Assembly (NCBI GenBank): GCA_028289725.1
Contig: JANQOH010000042.1
Span: 1 to 8,551 of the forward strand
Source: Alphaproteobacteria bacterium
Lineage (GTDB): Bacteria > Pseudomonadota > Alphaproteobacteria > UBA7887
DNA length: 8,551 bases
Reading direction: 5' to 3'
The notes beneath the pieces were generated by a model, which saw nothing but the letters and a program-made list of their open reading frames with translations, was not told the origin of the DNA and did no database searches. Positions 1-7,003 of this stretch are shown piece by piece. Every line of letters starts with the position of its first letter. Within the stretch, counting starts at the first letter, position 1. A program made the position numbers and the translations under genes.

Positions 1-272
1 ATGCGCGCGATGGTGTCGCGCCCGTCATCGTCGAACTCGCGAACCTGACCCGCACCGGGTTTGTGAATGGCGATATTTCGACCGTTATGTCGCCGCGAAC
101 CGTGATCACCTGGGCGGAAAACACCGATATTTTCAGCGACATGGCCTTCGGGTTTCGCGTCACGTTCCTGAACAAGTGCGACGAAACTGAACGGCCACTG
201 GTCGCGGAGTATTATCAGCGGTGCATGGGCGAGGAGCTCACCGAATCGCCGGTCAACGCCGTTGCGGGCTGA
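1..272 (+). CDS. cobS: Cobaltochelatase subunit CobS, C-terminal end (partial)
   Basis: The frame is open from base 3 to the TGA at 270-272, giving about the last 89 residues; the gene begins before the window. The fragment contains the block GDISTVMSPRTVITWAEN, then FRVTFLNKCDE and a VAEYYQRCMGEEL tail, which matches the conserved C-terminus of alphaproteobacterial CobS. CobS is the AAA+ ATPase subunit of the aerobic, ATP-dependent cobaltochelatase CobNST, which inserts Co(II) into hydrogenobyrinic acid a,c-diamide in the cytoplasm. The Walker motifs lie upstream and cannot be seen. cobT starts 15 bases downstream, so the two are almost certainly co-transcribed. The GTG at 63 is internal, because the reading frame and the family similarity continue upstream of it. 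Confidence 0.93.
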   Translation, partial: ARDGVAPVIVELANLTRTGFVNGDISTVMSPRTVITWAENTDIFSDMAFGFRVTFLNKCDETERPLVAEYYQRCMGEELTESPVNAVAG

Positions 273-287
273 TGAGGTTGATGCGTC

Positions 288-2153
288 ATGGCCGACGGGG
301 GTGAACTGCCGTCAGAAGCGTTTAAGCGCGCGGTTGCCGCGGCCACGCGCGCGATAGCGCGCGACGGAGAGCTTGAGGTCACATTTGGCGCCAACGGCCC
401 GCGTCTCGATCAAGAACGCGTCGTACTCACCCCGCCGTCACGCGATCTGAACACGCAAGAAATCGGCGAAATCCGTGGCGAAGCGGACGCCATGGCGCTG
501 CGCAAGCGGCATCACGACGCCGACCTGCACCGCCTGCGCCGCCCGCCTGGACAAGTCGCGCAAGGCATCTATGACGCGCTGGAACAGGCACGCTGCGAAG
601 CGATCGGCGCGCGCCGGATGATGGGCGTGGCCGACAATTTGTCCGCTGCGGTCGAGGCCCGTTGCCGCGAACAACGTTTCGATCAAGTCGAGAACCGGGT
701 CGACGCGCCGATCATCGATGTGGTCGGCCTGTTGGCCCGCGAGAAATTGACCGGGCAGGAACCGCCGGCTCAAGCCAAGCATATGTGCGACCTCTGGCGG
801 AGCTGGCTCGATGAGCGGATTGGCGACGATTTCGATCAATTGGCGGAAAGCGTTGATGACCAGGCCGCCTATGCGGAGCAATTGCGGCGGTTGATCGCGC
901 ATTTGGAGTTCGCCGACGAGGACGAAAACGACACTGCCAATATGGAGAGCGAGGCGGGCGACGAAGATGCGGCCGACGACGACATGGATGCGCAATCCGA
1001 GGGCGAGTCGTCGGATGAGCCGGTGGAGATGTCGGGCACGCCCGGTGCGGATTCGGACGAAGTCGCCGAGGATGCCTCGGAAGTCGAGATGGATTCGAGC
1101 GACGACGCGTCGATGGCCGGAGACGAAGAGGCCTCCGCCGATGCCGAGCCTTGGCGACCGCCGCATGATCGGTCCAACAGCCGGCAACCCGCCTATCACG
1201 CCTATACGACTGATTTCGATGAAGTGATCGACGCCGCCGAACTGTGCGAACCCGAGGAGCTCACGCGCTTGCGCAGCCACCTCGACCAACAGCTCGCGGC
1301 GCTTCAGGGCGTCATTACGCGGCTTGCCAACCGCCTGCAGCGGCGGCTGTTGGCCAAGCAAATGCGGTCTTGGGACTTCGATCTTGATGAAGGCATTCTC
1401 GATACGGCGCGACTCGCGCGCATCGTGACCAATCCCACCTATCCGTTGTCATACAAATTAGAAAAAGAAATGAACTTCCGTGACACGGTGGTGAGCTTAC
1501 TATTGGATAATTCAGGTTCCATGCGTGGTCGGCCGATTTCGGTGGCCGCCATGAGTGCGGATATACTCGCCCGCACGCTGGAGCGCTGCGCGGTGAAAGT
1601 GGAAATTCTCGGCTTTACGACGCGCGCTTGGAAAGGCGGCCGCGCCCGCGAACAGTGGCTCGCGGACGGCAAACCGGGCAGCCCGGGGCGCCTGAACGAA
1701 TTGCGGCATATCGTTTACAAGTCGGCCGATACGCCGTGGCGTCGCTCGCGCAAGAATTTGGGCCTCATGCTGCGCGAAGGCCTGCTGAAAGAGAACATTG
1801 ATGGCGAAGCCTTGTTGTGGGCGCACAATCGGCTGATGGCGCGCTCGGAGCAAAGGCGAATATTGATGGTCATCTCCGACGGCGCCCCGGTGGATGACTC
1901 GACGCTGTCGGTCAATTCTGGCAATTATCTTGACCGCCATTTGCGCGATGTCATTCGATGGATCGAAACCGCCTCGCCGGTGGACCTCTTGGCGATTGGC
2001 ATCGGCCATGACGTGACGCGCTATTATCGGCGCGCTGTGACCATTGTCGACGCCGAACAACTCGGTGGCACGATGACCGAGAAGTTGGCGGAACTTTTCG
2101 ACGAGGATATGGCGCACGAACACGGTGCCCGCACCCCCGCCCGCGTGATGTAG
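288..2153 (+). CDS. cobT: Cobaltochelatase subunit CobT
   Basis: The protein has 621 residues, the usual CobT size. The N-terminal part (about 1-205) carries the CobT-type stretch with HHDADLHRLRRP near residue 75. A very acidic low-complexity linker runs from about 208 to 287 (mostly D, E, S, A). The C-terminal part, from about 398, is a von Willebrand A domain with a complete MIDAS motif, D407-N-S409-G-S411, and a second SDG loop at 530-532. Together with CobS this subunit forms the ATPase/VWA chaperone-like complex that acts on CobN during cobalt insertion in aerobic cobalamin synthesis, in parallel with the BchD/BchI subunits of magnesium chelatase. The ATG at 288 is preceded by GAGG at 274-277 with normal spacing and lies 15 bases after cobS. 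A short patch of AT-rich, rare-looking codons (1449-1514) covers the entry to the VWA domain. The assignment is secure. Confidence 0.96.
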   Translation: MADGGELPSEAFKRAVAAATRAIARDGELEVTFGANGPRLDQERVVLTPPSRDLNTQEIGEIRGEADAMALRKRHHDADLHRLRRPPGQVAQGIYDALEQARCEAIGARRMMGVADNLSAAVEARCREQRFDQVENRVDAPIIDVVGLLAREKLTGQEPPAQAKHMCDLWRSWLDERIGDDFDQLAESVDDQAAYAEQLRRLIAHLEFADEDENDTANMESEAGDEDAADDDMDAQSEGESSDEPVEMSGTPGADSDEVAEDASEVEMDSSDDASMAGDEEASADAEPWRPPHDRSNSRQPAYHAYTTDFDEVIDAAELCEPEELTRLRSHLDQQLAALQGVITRLANRLQRRLLAKQMRSWDFDLDEGILDTARLARIVTNPTYPLSYKLEKEMNFRDTVVSLLLDNSGSMRGRPISVAAMSADILARTLERCAVKVEILGFTTRAWKGGRAREQWLADGKPGSPGRLNELRHIVYKSADTPWRRSRKNLGLMLREGLLKENIDGEALLWAHNRLMARSEQRRILMVISDGAPVDDSTLSVNSGNYLDRHLRDVIRWIETASPVDLLAIGIGHDVTRYYRRAVTIVDAEQLGGTMTEKLAELFDEDMAHEHGARTPARVM

Positions 2154-2157
2154 GGCA

Positions 2158-3123
2158 ATGGATTGGCGTATTGCCTGGCCTGTCATCGGCCTATGCGCCA
2201 TCGTCGCCGGGTCTTCCGCGTTGGCGGACCCGATCGCTCTCAAGTCCAAATCGATCGTTCTGGCGCCGTCGAAACCCGAAACGCAAACAGTTGGGGCGCT
2301 CAGCTATCGTGGCGGCGTGGAACTGTCCTCCGAGGACGCGCGTTTTGGCGGCCTATCCGGGCTCTTAGTGAGTGCCGACCGCGCACAGCTAACCAGCGTC
2401 ACGGACACCGGATGGTGGTTTGAAGCGCGGCTGATTTACGACGCTGACGGGCGGCTCGAATCCCTGGCGGACGCAGCGTTGACGCGGCTTTTAAGCGAAA
2501 CCGGACAGCCTTTGACCGGTAAGCGGACGTCGGACTCGGAGTCACTGGCGCGCGCGCCGGACGGCAGCCTGTATGTGTCGTTCGAACGCCACCACAGGGC
2601 CTTACGGTATGCCGCGCCGGGTGACACGGCTCAGCCCGTGCAACTCCCGATCCAAGGCCTGGCCAACATCAGGAACAATGGCGGACTAGAGGCAATCGAG
2701 TTCCTGCCGGACGGCCGCTTGCTGATGTTGACCGAGGATCATTTTGTGTCGGATGGCCGACTGGCCGGCTGGCTCGTCGATGGCCAGAGGGTCAGCGCGC
2801 TGACCTATCCCGGCAACGGTTATTTCAAACCCACGGGCCTCACCCGCCTGGCCACCGGGCAAATGCTCGTACTTGAGCGCGGCTATACCGCGATCGGTGG
2901 GCCAAAGGCACGGCTGATGATCATCGAGCCGCCGGCCGGCGCCGGTCCGATCAACGACCTGACCGAGGTGGCGCGATTGCAGCCGCCCATCCAAGTCGAC
3001 AATTACGAAGGCGTGGCCGCCCGCACAACCGATGCCGGCGTAACGCTGCTCTATCTGATTTCGGATGACAATTTTAACGGGCTACAGCGCACGCTGTTGC
3101 TGATGTTTGCGCTTAAGCTGTGA
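2158..3123 (+). CDS. Secreted esterase-like activity of phytase family protein
   Basis: The 321-residue protein begins with a signal peptide: charged R4, a hydrophobic core 5-20, and an A-x-A type site with probable cleavage after A23 (SALA/DP). The mature part fits the 'esterase-like activity of phytase' beta-propeller family (PF13449), with recurring blocks: SDSES around 125-129, FER at 142-144, GGLEAIEFLPDGRLL at 175-189, PTGLTRL at 225-231, LER at 239-241, NYEGVA at 282-287 and ISDDN at 301-305. The substrate is unknown; the family name comes from distant similarity to phytases and does not prove phosphatase or esterase activity. It should act in the periplasm. The ATG follows the cobT stop by 4 bases and has only a weak AGGG (2152-2155) very close to it, so translation probably depends on coupling to cobT. 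From memory, genes of this type recur beside cobST in alphaproteobacteria, but the functional link to B12 is not explained. Confidence 0.85.
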   Translation: MDWRIAWPVIGLCAIVAGSSALADPIALKSKSIVLAPSKPETQTVGALSYRGGVELSSEDARFGGLSGLLVSADRAQLTSVTDTGWWFEARLIYDADGRLESLADAALTRLLSETGQPLTGKRTSDSESLARAPDGSLYVSFERHHRALRYAAPGDTAQPVQLPIQGLANIRNNGGLEAIEFLPDGRLLMLTEDHFVSDGRLAGWLVDGQRVSALTYPGNGYFKPTGLTRLATGQMLVLERGYTAIGGPKARLMIIEPPAGAGPINDLTEVARLQPPIQVDNYEGVAARTTDAGVTLLYLISDDNFNGLQRTLLLMFALKL

Positions 3124-3135
3124 GCGTGCGGTTCC

Positions 3136-3684
3136 CTACGCGTTCGCCGCCGAATTGGGTTGCCACACCGGCAGCAAACGGGTGACCGCGCGATAGGGCA
3201 ACAGCAATGCCGCCGCCATGGCAAGTTTGGCGGCATAGTCGCCGAGCGCCCAGGTCAACCACGGCTCGCCGGTCAGCGCGAAAGCGAGGGTAAAGAACAG
3301 CGCGGTATCGAGCGCCGAGGCAACCAGCGACGACACCAACGGGGCGCGCCACCAGTCCATGCGGCGCATGCGATCGAAAATCAGAACATCAAGCAACTGC
3401 GCCGCCAGGAATGCCGTTCCCGACGCAAACGCAATCCGCGGTCCGGCCGGGATCGACAGCGCGACACCCAATACGAAACCGACCAGGATGACCTGGCGCG
3501 CCCGTGCGGGTCCGAACGCCCGGTTAGACAAGTCTGTCACCAGGAAGGCCAAGGGATAGGTGAACGCGCCCCAGGTCAGCCAATCATTGATCGGGTATTG
3601 GACGGCAATATTGGATGCGACGACGACCGCCACCATCGCCAGGATGGGCGCCCAAAGCTGTCTGATCGGGCTTTGCGTAGGCAT
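3136..3684 (-). CDS. VUT family (YhhQ-like) putative queuosine precursor transporter
   Basis: The 182-residue membrane protein has about five to six hydrophobic segments (roughly 12-30, 36-51, 64-79, 83-103, 114-134, 142-163). VUT/DUF165 hallmarks are visible: ASNIAVQYP (23-31), LTWGAFTYPLAFLVTDLSNR (36-55), the FGPARAR turn, RIAFASGTAFLAAQLLDV (83-100), then WWRAP and SALDTALFF (123-131). YhhQ of E. coli imports the queuosine precursors preQ0/preQ1 for tRNA modification; this shorter alphaproteobacterial form probably does the same, but that is inference by family. The ATG at 3684 is well fixed: an in-frame TAG lies four codons upstream (3697-3699) with no GTG or TTG between. No good Shine-Dalgarno is visible. 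It follows rpmB by 31 bases and is probably read through from it. It converges with the phytase-like gene, with 12 bases between the stops. Confidence 0.85.
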   Translation of the reverse strand: MPTQSPIRQLWAPILAMVAVVVASNIAVQYPINDWLTWGAFTYPLAFLVTDLSNRAFGPARARQVILVGFVLGVALSIPAGPRIAFASGTAFLAAQLLDVLIFDRMRRMDWWRAPLVSSLVASALDTALFFTLAFALTGEPWLTWALGDYAAKLAMAAALLLPYRAVTRLLPVWQPNSAANA

Positions 3685-3715
3685 CGAAAGGCGGGCCTAG
3701 CCCAGCCGGCGCGAT

Positions 3716-4009
3716 TTAGCTGGCGGCGGCCTTGGCCGTCTTTTGGATTTGGGTCTTCAAGCGGCGGCCGAGCGGCGTCAGCTCTTTGGCGCGCGCCTTT
3801 TCGAGATAGGCGTCGATGCCGCCCCGATGCTCAACCGACCGCAGTGTGGTCGCGGCGAGCTTGAGGCGGACCGTGCGGCCCAACGCGTCGCTGTAAAGCG
3901 AACAAACCTGCAGATTCGGCTGGTAGTGGCGGGGCGTGCGATTATGCGCATGGCTCACATTCATGCCGCGCAGCGCGCCCAATCCGGTCAAATCACAGCG
4001 TCGGGACAT
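3716..4009 (-). CDS. rpmB: 50S ribosomal protein L28
   Basis: The 97-residue protein opens with MSRRCDLTG and continues with NVSHAHNRT, a PNLQ block, SDALGRTVRLKLA, LRSVEHRGGIDAYL and a basic tail, which is the alphaproteobacterial L28 layout and length. L28 is a small basic protein of the large ribosomal subunit. The ATG at 4009 has a good AGGGG (4016-4020) six bases upstream. Compared with the usual alphaproteobacterial core (NNKTKRRF-type), residues 23-30 read NRTPRHYQ and residues 35-36 read VC, so the rRNA-facing loop is unusually diverged and less basic. It could be one of two L28 copies, although nothing suggests that it is broken. The gene is expressed from a recognisable promoter at 4081-4109 and is followed closely by the VUT gene. 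Confidence 0.93.
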   Translation of the reverse strand: MSRRCDLTGLGALRGMNVSHAHNRTPRHYQPNLQVCSLYSDALGRTVRLKLAATTLRSVEHRGGIDAYLEKARAKELTPLGRRLKTQIQKTAKAAAS

Positions 4010-4080
4010 GGTCGACCCCTAGGAATCCTGCCAATTATCCAAGGCTCCGCGCAGCCGCACCTGGCCAAGCGGAAGCGTGG

Positions 4081-4109
4081 GTTCTAAGTCAGTGATAGAG
4101 GCGCGTCAA
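4081..4109 (-). promoter_or_regulatory. Probable housekeeping promoter of rpmB
   Basis: On the minus strand TTGACG (4109 to 4104, within CTTGACGCG) is followed after 17 bases by TAGAAC (4086 to 4081). The -35 has five of six consensus positions and the context is typical for strong alphaproteobacterial housekeeping promoters; the -10 has about four of six. A start near 4074 would give a leader of about 65 bases that ends in the rpmB ribosome binding site. The position and direction fit a ribosomal protein gene. Seen by eye only. Confidence 0.6.
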
Positions 4110-4160
4110 GGCCCAACGCCTGAGGCTTGCGGGCTTCGCCGCTGCCCCTCAAACTTCGCC

Positions 4161-4180
4161 GCGGGCGCTTACCCGCCCGC
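4161..4180 (+). promoter_or_regulatory. GC stem-loop in the leader of the cyclase gene
   Basis: GCGGGCG (4161-4167) pairs perfectly with CGCCCGC (4174-4180) around a six-base loop, CTTACC. The hairpin ends one base before the only plausible ribosome binding site of the cyclase (AAGGG, 4182-4186) and 20 bases before its ATG. It has no T tract on either strand, so it is not a classic terminator. It could limit ribosome access or be a protein site; its role is inferred from position only. Confidence 0.45.
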
Positions 4181-4200
4181 CAAGGGAAAACAGTCCGACC

Positions 4201-5853
4201 ATGCTTAATCGCCTCAGGCTTTACAGCGGTCTTGTGTTGATGGTGTTCGTGACCGGGCATCTGATCAACACGGCGCTTGCCATCATATCGGACGAGGCTG
4301 TCAGCGGTGGCCACGCCATTCTGATGGAGCCCTGGCAAACCATTCCCGGCACCACTCTGCTCCTCGCGGCGGCGCTGGTCCACACGACCACGGCGATCTG
4401 GACCATCATCGAGCGACGGAGCTGGAAATTGCCGGGATGGCACTTGGCCCACACCATTCTCGGTCTGCTCATCCCATTGCTTTTGGCCGGTCACATCATC
4501 GGCACACGCATTATCGATGAATTGCTCGGAGTCGACAGCACGTACGCGCTCGTATTCGCGTTCCTCTGGGTCGTCAGACCGGATTTCGGCGTCGCGCAAG
4601 TGATACTGGTTCTACTGGTGTGGGTTCATGCATGCTTGGGCCTCCAGGCCTGGCTGAAGCTCAAAGTTTGGTACCAAGCTTGGCGACAGGTCTTCTTCGC
4701 GCTCGCGCTCCTCGTACCCACTCTGGCGCTCGCCGGGTTTGTATCCGGCGGTTTTCGGACGTTGCAAAAAGCGAGGCAAGACGGCTGGCTGCAGAACCTC
4801 GCGGAAGAAGCGAAGGCCGGCCCGCACGTGCTCGATTTCGTCATCAGCACCATGCTGACGATCCAGATTGGGTATCTCAGCGTCTTGGCGGTCATCTTTC
4901 TTGTCCAGGCCGCGGCCGCCTATGCCCGGAGTCGGCGACGTTTACCGCGCGTCACATATGCGGACACGCGTACCGCCGAGGTCGGCCCCGGGATGACGTT
5001 GCTCGAAGCCTTGCGAGCGGCCGGCATTCCCCATGCGTCGGTTTGCGGTGGCCGGGGCCGGTGCTCGACCTGTCGCGTCCATATTGACCGCGGCGCGGAC
5101 GGGCTGACTGTTCCGGAGTCCGAAGAATTGAAATTGCTGCAACGGATATCAGCGCCGGCCTCGGTTCGCCTCGCCTGCCAGATCCGACCGACCGGCGATC
5201 TGGCCGTGACACCGCTGCTGCCGCCGACCGCCAGCGCCGCCGACGCGTTGGGACTCGCCGATCGTCAGCGCAGCGAAGAACGTGCTGTCGCGGTCCTGTT
5301 TGCCGACATGCGCGGGTTCACGCGCTTCACCGAAGCGCGGCTGCCTTACGACGTTGTGTTTGTGCTCAACCGCTATCGCGAAGCCATGGCCGAGGCGATC
5401 GAGCAGGCAGGCGGTGTGGTCAACGAATTTATCGGCGATGGCATCATGGCGCTGTTCGGACTCGATGGTGACATCGAGTCCGGCTGCCGTGACGCACTGC
5501 GCGGCGCGCGGCTGATGGCCGAACGACTGGACGCATTGAACCGAACGCTCGGCGATGAACTCGACGAGCCGCTGCGCATCGGCATCGGCATTCACGCCGG
5601 TTCGGTCATTGTTGGCGAACAAGGCCACGCCAATCTGCGTGGAATCACGGTTGTAGGCGACGTGGTTAACACCGCGAGCCGCATCGAAGGCATGACCAAG
5701 GACTATCAAGCGCAGCTGGTGATCTCGGAGGAGGTGCTCAGCCGTGGCGGTGTGTCCGATGACGCGGCGGAACGCCATGAGGTTCCCGTGCGTGGCCGTG
5801 TGGAGCCGATGCTCGTGCGCGTATTTCCATCGGCGACCCGCCTATCGGTCTAG
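4201..5853 (+). CDS. cyaC: Redox-sensing membrane nucleotide cyclase, CyaC-like (diheme b anchor, ferredoxin, class III cyclase)
   Basis: The 550-residue fusion has three parts. (1) Six membrane helices, about 8-29, 51-70, 84-104, 130-150, 161-181 and 211-238, with H20, H61, H98 and H143 spaced about 40 residues apart, as for the heme ligands of diheme b anchors of succinate:quinone oxidoreductases. (2) A [2Fe-2S] ferredoxin domain, about 249-340, with a full ligand set C282, C288, C291 and C326 (C-x5-C-x2-C-x34-C). (3) A class III cyclase domain, about 358-545, with metal-binding D369 (FADMRGFT) and D413 (FIGDG) and transition-state N490 and R494 (VNTASR). The same architecture is known in Sinorhizobium meliloti CyaC, a quinone-responsive diheme adenylate cyclase. 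The protein should sense the quinone pool at the inner membrane and release cyclic nucleotide in the cytoplasm. The residues that select the purine are E409 and T483, not the adenylate-type Lys with Asp or Thr, so cAMP is likely but not certain. The start is ATG with a weak, distant AAGGG (4182-4186) behind a hairpin. Confidence 0.9.
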   Translation: MLNRLRLYSGLVLMVFVTGHLINTALAIISDEAVSGGHAILMEPWQTIPGTTLLLAAALVHTTTAIWTIIERRSWKLPGWHLAHTILGLLIPLLLAGHIIGTRIIDELLGVDSTYALVFAFLWVVRPDFGVAQVILVLLVWVHACLGLQAWLKLKVWYQAWRQVFFALALLVPTLALAGFVSGGFRTLQKARQDGWLQNLAEEAKAGPHVLDFVISTMLTIQIGYLSVLAVIFLVQAAAAYARSRRRLPRVTYADTRTAEVGPGMTLLEALRAAGIPHASVCGGRGRCSTCRVHIDRGADGLTVPESEELKLLQRISAPASVRLACQIRPTGDLAVTPLLPPTASAADALGLADRQRSEERAVAVLFADMRGFTRFTEARLPYDVVFVLNRYREAMAEAIEQAGGVVNEFIGDGIMALFGLDGDIESGCRDALRGARLMAERLDALNRTLGDELDEPLRIGIGIHAGSVIVGEQGHANLRGITVVGDVVNTASRIEGMTKDYQAQLVISEEVLSRGGVSDDAAERHEVPVRGRVEPMLVRVFPSATRLSV

Positions 5854-5856
5854 GGC

Positions 5857-5886
5857 GGCGCCACGGCGCAGAAACGCCGTGACGCC
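5857..5886. terminator. Strong stem-loop between convergent genes
   Basis: GGCG-C-CACGGCG (5857-5868) pairs with CGCCGTG-A-CGCC (5875-5886) around the loop CAGAAA: eleven base pairs with one internal C/A mismatch. It begins 3 bases after the cyclase stop and ends 7 bases before the stop of the convergent barrel gene, so it could serve both directions as a transcript end or 3' protective structure. There is no T tract after it on either strand, so efficient intrinsic termination is uncertain. Confidence 0.5.
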
Positions 5887-5893
5887 AAAACGT

Positions 5894-7003
5894 CTAGAAC
5901 GGTCCGAAAGCGAACTGCCAACCGATCAAGAAGAAGAAATCGGTTTCCATCTGCGGCCCGTTCAGGTCTTGATGGATCGGCGTGCCAATCTCGAACGCGA
6001 TGCGATGGCCACGCAGAAAGCCGCTCTGCCCGGCGAGATTGATACCGAACGACAGATCGATCCGTTCGCCGCCCTGATTGTTCGGGTCCGCGGTTTGCAC
6101 CGGCGCGGTGATCCGCGCGTCCATCCCATCAATCCTGCCGATGGTGCGGCCCTTGAGACGGACCGTCGTGCGGAGCGCGCTGGTCCATAGATAGCCGCCC
6201 CACGCGGTCACCTCGTGCTGGTCGCCCAACGCATAATTCGCATCATTGTCGCCAATGCGGACCGTGCCGGCATATTGCGCGCCCCAAGCGAATTTATCGG
6301 TCTTCCCGCTGTAGGTGATCCCCGGCAGCAGATCGTAGGTGCCGGAGCCGAGCTGCATCGGATATGGCAAGGTCAGAACCGGCCGCATGCCGGTCGGTGC
6401 CAGCACGTCGTCGGTTTCGTCGATCGACCCTGTCGGCAGGCTGATACCGGCGTTCAGGTGCACATGGTGCATGGCATCGTCATAGATACCGATCAGGCCG
6501 CTCAGCCGCGTATCGCCAATTCCGCTCGTCTTGGTGGTGAACTCACCGAGGCGCGTTGTGCCCATCATGCCTTGAAAGGTGACGTGGTCCATCTCCTTCT
6601 TGAGGTACGAGCCCATGCCCATCAGGGTGAGCCAGTCGGTCGGCGCGTACATCGCGCCGAACATGTGCATGTCCGTGGTCATGTCGAGCGGCACCACGCG
6701 CAGCGTCGGTGGCCCGGCATGGGGGTTCGCAACGGTGGTGACGATCTGTTCCGGCGACACTTCGTCGGTACCGATCCGGTTTCCTTCCATATCCATACGC
6801 ATGAACCGATAGGACAGCATGAACTCGCCGGCCTTGTGCATGTGATCGCCCATCACGCCGATCGGCGCGTGGCTATCGGCGCGGATCGCGCCCGGTTCTC
6901 CGGAAATCGTCAGGCCGGGATCATCGGCAAGCAATGGCCCGCCACCCAGCGCCAGATGCGCCGCCGCCAAGCCGGCGACAACACCAATTTGTCTTCTCGT
7001 CAT
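5894..7003 (-). CDS. Met/His-rich outer-membrane beta-barrel protein (phenol-degradation MetA-type transporter family)
   Basis: The 369-residue protein starts with a signal peptide (basic RR at 3-4, hydrophobic 6-25, probable cut near A26/D27) and ends in ...WQFAFGPF with a terminal Phe, the usual outer-membrane barrel signature. Alternating amphipathic strands rich in aromatic residues, such as those around 120-135 and 350-369, support a barrel. The layout resembles the MetA-pathway-of-phenol-degradation 'transporter' family (PF13557). Residues 51-182 hold 16 Met and 8 His, including GDHMHK, FMRMDM, DMTTDMHMFGAM and MDH, a composition seen in copper-handling envelope proteins. Copper involvement is inference, supported by the adjacent Cys-rich DUF2946-like gene. 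The ATG at 7003 has GGGAG (7012-7016) eight bases upstream. It lies 107 bases after the DUF2946-like gene in the same direction; a plain hydrophobic-substrate channel remains possible. Confidence 0.68.
   Translation of the reverse strand: MTRRQIGVVAGLAAAHLALGGGPLLADDPGLTISGEPGAIRADSHAPIGVMGDHMHKAGEFMLSYRFMRMDMEGNRIGTDEVSPEQIVTTVANPHAGPPTLRVVPLDMTTDMHMFGAMYAPTDWLTLMGMGSYLKKEMDHVTFQGMMGTTRLGEFTTKTSGIGDTRLSGLIGIYDDAMHHVHLNAGISLPTGSIDETDDVLAPTGMRPVLTLPYPMQLGSGTYDLLPGITYSGKTDKFAWGAQYAGTVRIGDNDANYALGDQHEVTAWGGYLWTSALRTTVRLKGRTIGRIDGMDARITAPVQTADPNNQGGERIDLSFGINLAGQSGFLRGHRIAFEIGTPIHQDLNGPQMETDFFFLIGWQFAFGPF

Noticed and set aside
438..1361. A 307-codon open frame on the minus strand inside cobT
   Set aside because: It is a GC-driven antisense frame; the plus-strand CobT protein is conserved through this whole region, and the antisense product is Arg/Leu-rich with no recognisable domain.
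3685..3715. Small hairpin GGGC-TAG-GCCC between rpmB and the VUT gene as a terminator
   Set aside because: The stem is four pairs with a three-base loop and no T tract, too weak to call.
3160..3864. A 234-codon plus-strand frame opposite the VUT and rpmB genes
   Set aside because: The Arg/Gln-rich translation has no domain, and it runs antisense across two well-supported genes.
4084..4599. A 171-codon minus-strand frame opposite the cyclase start
   Set aside because: It is low-complexity and charged, has no conserved pattern, and overlaps the well-supported membrane helices of the cyclase.
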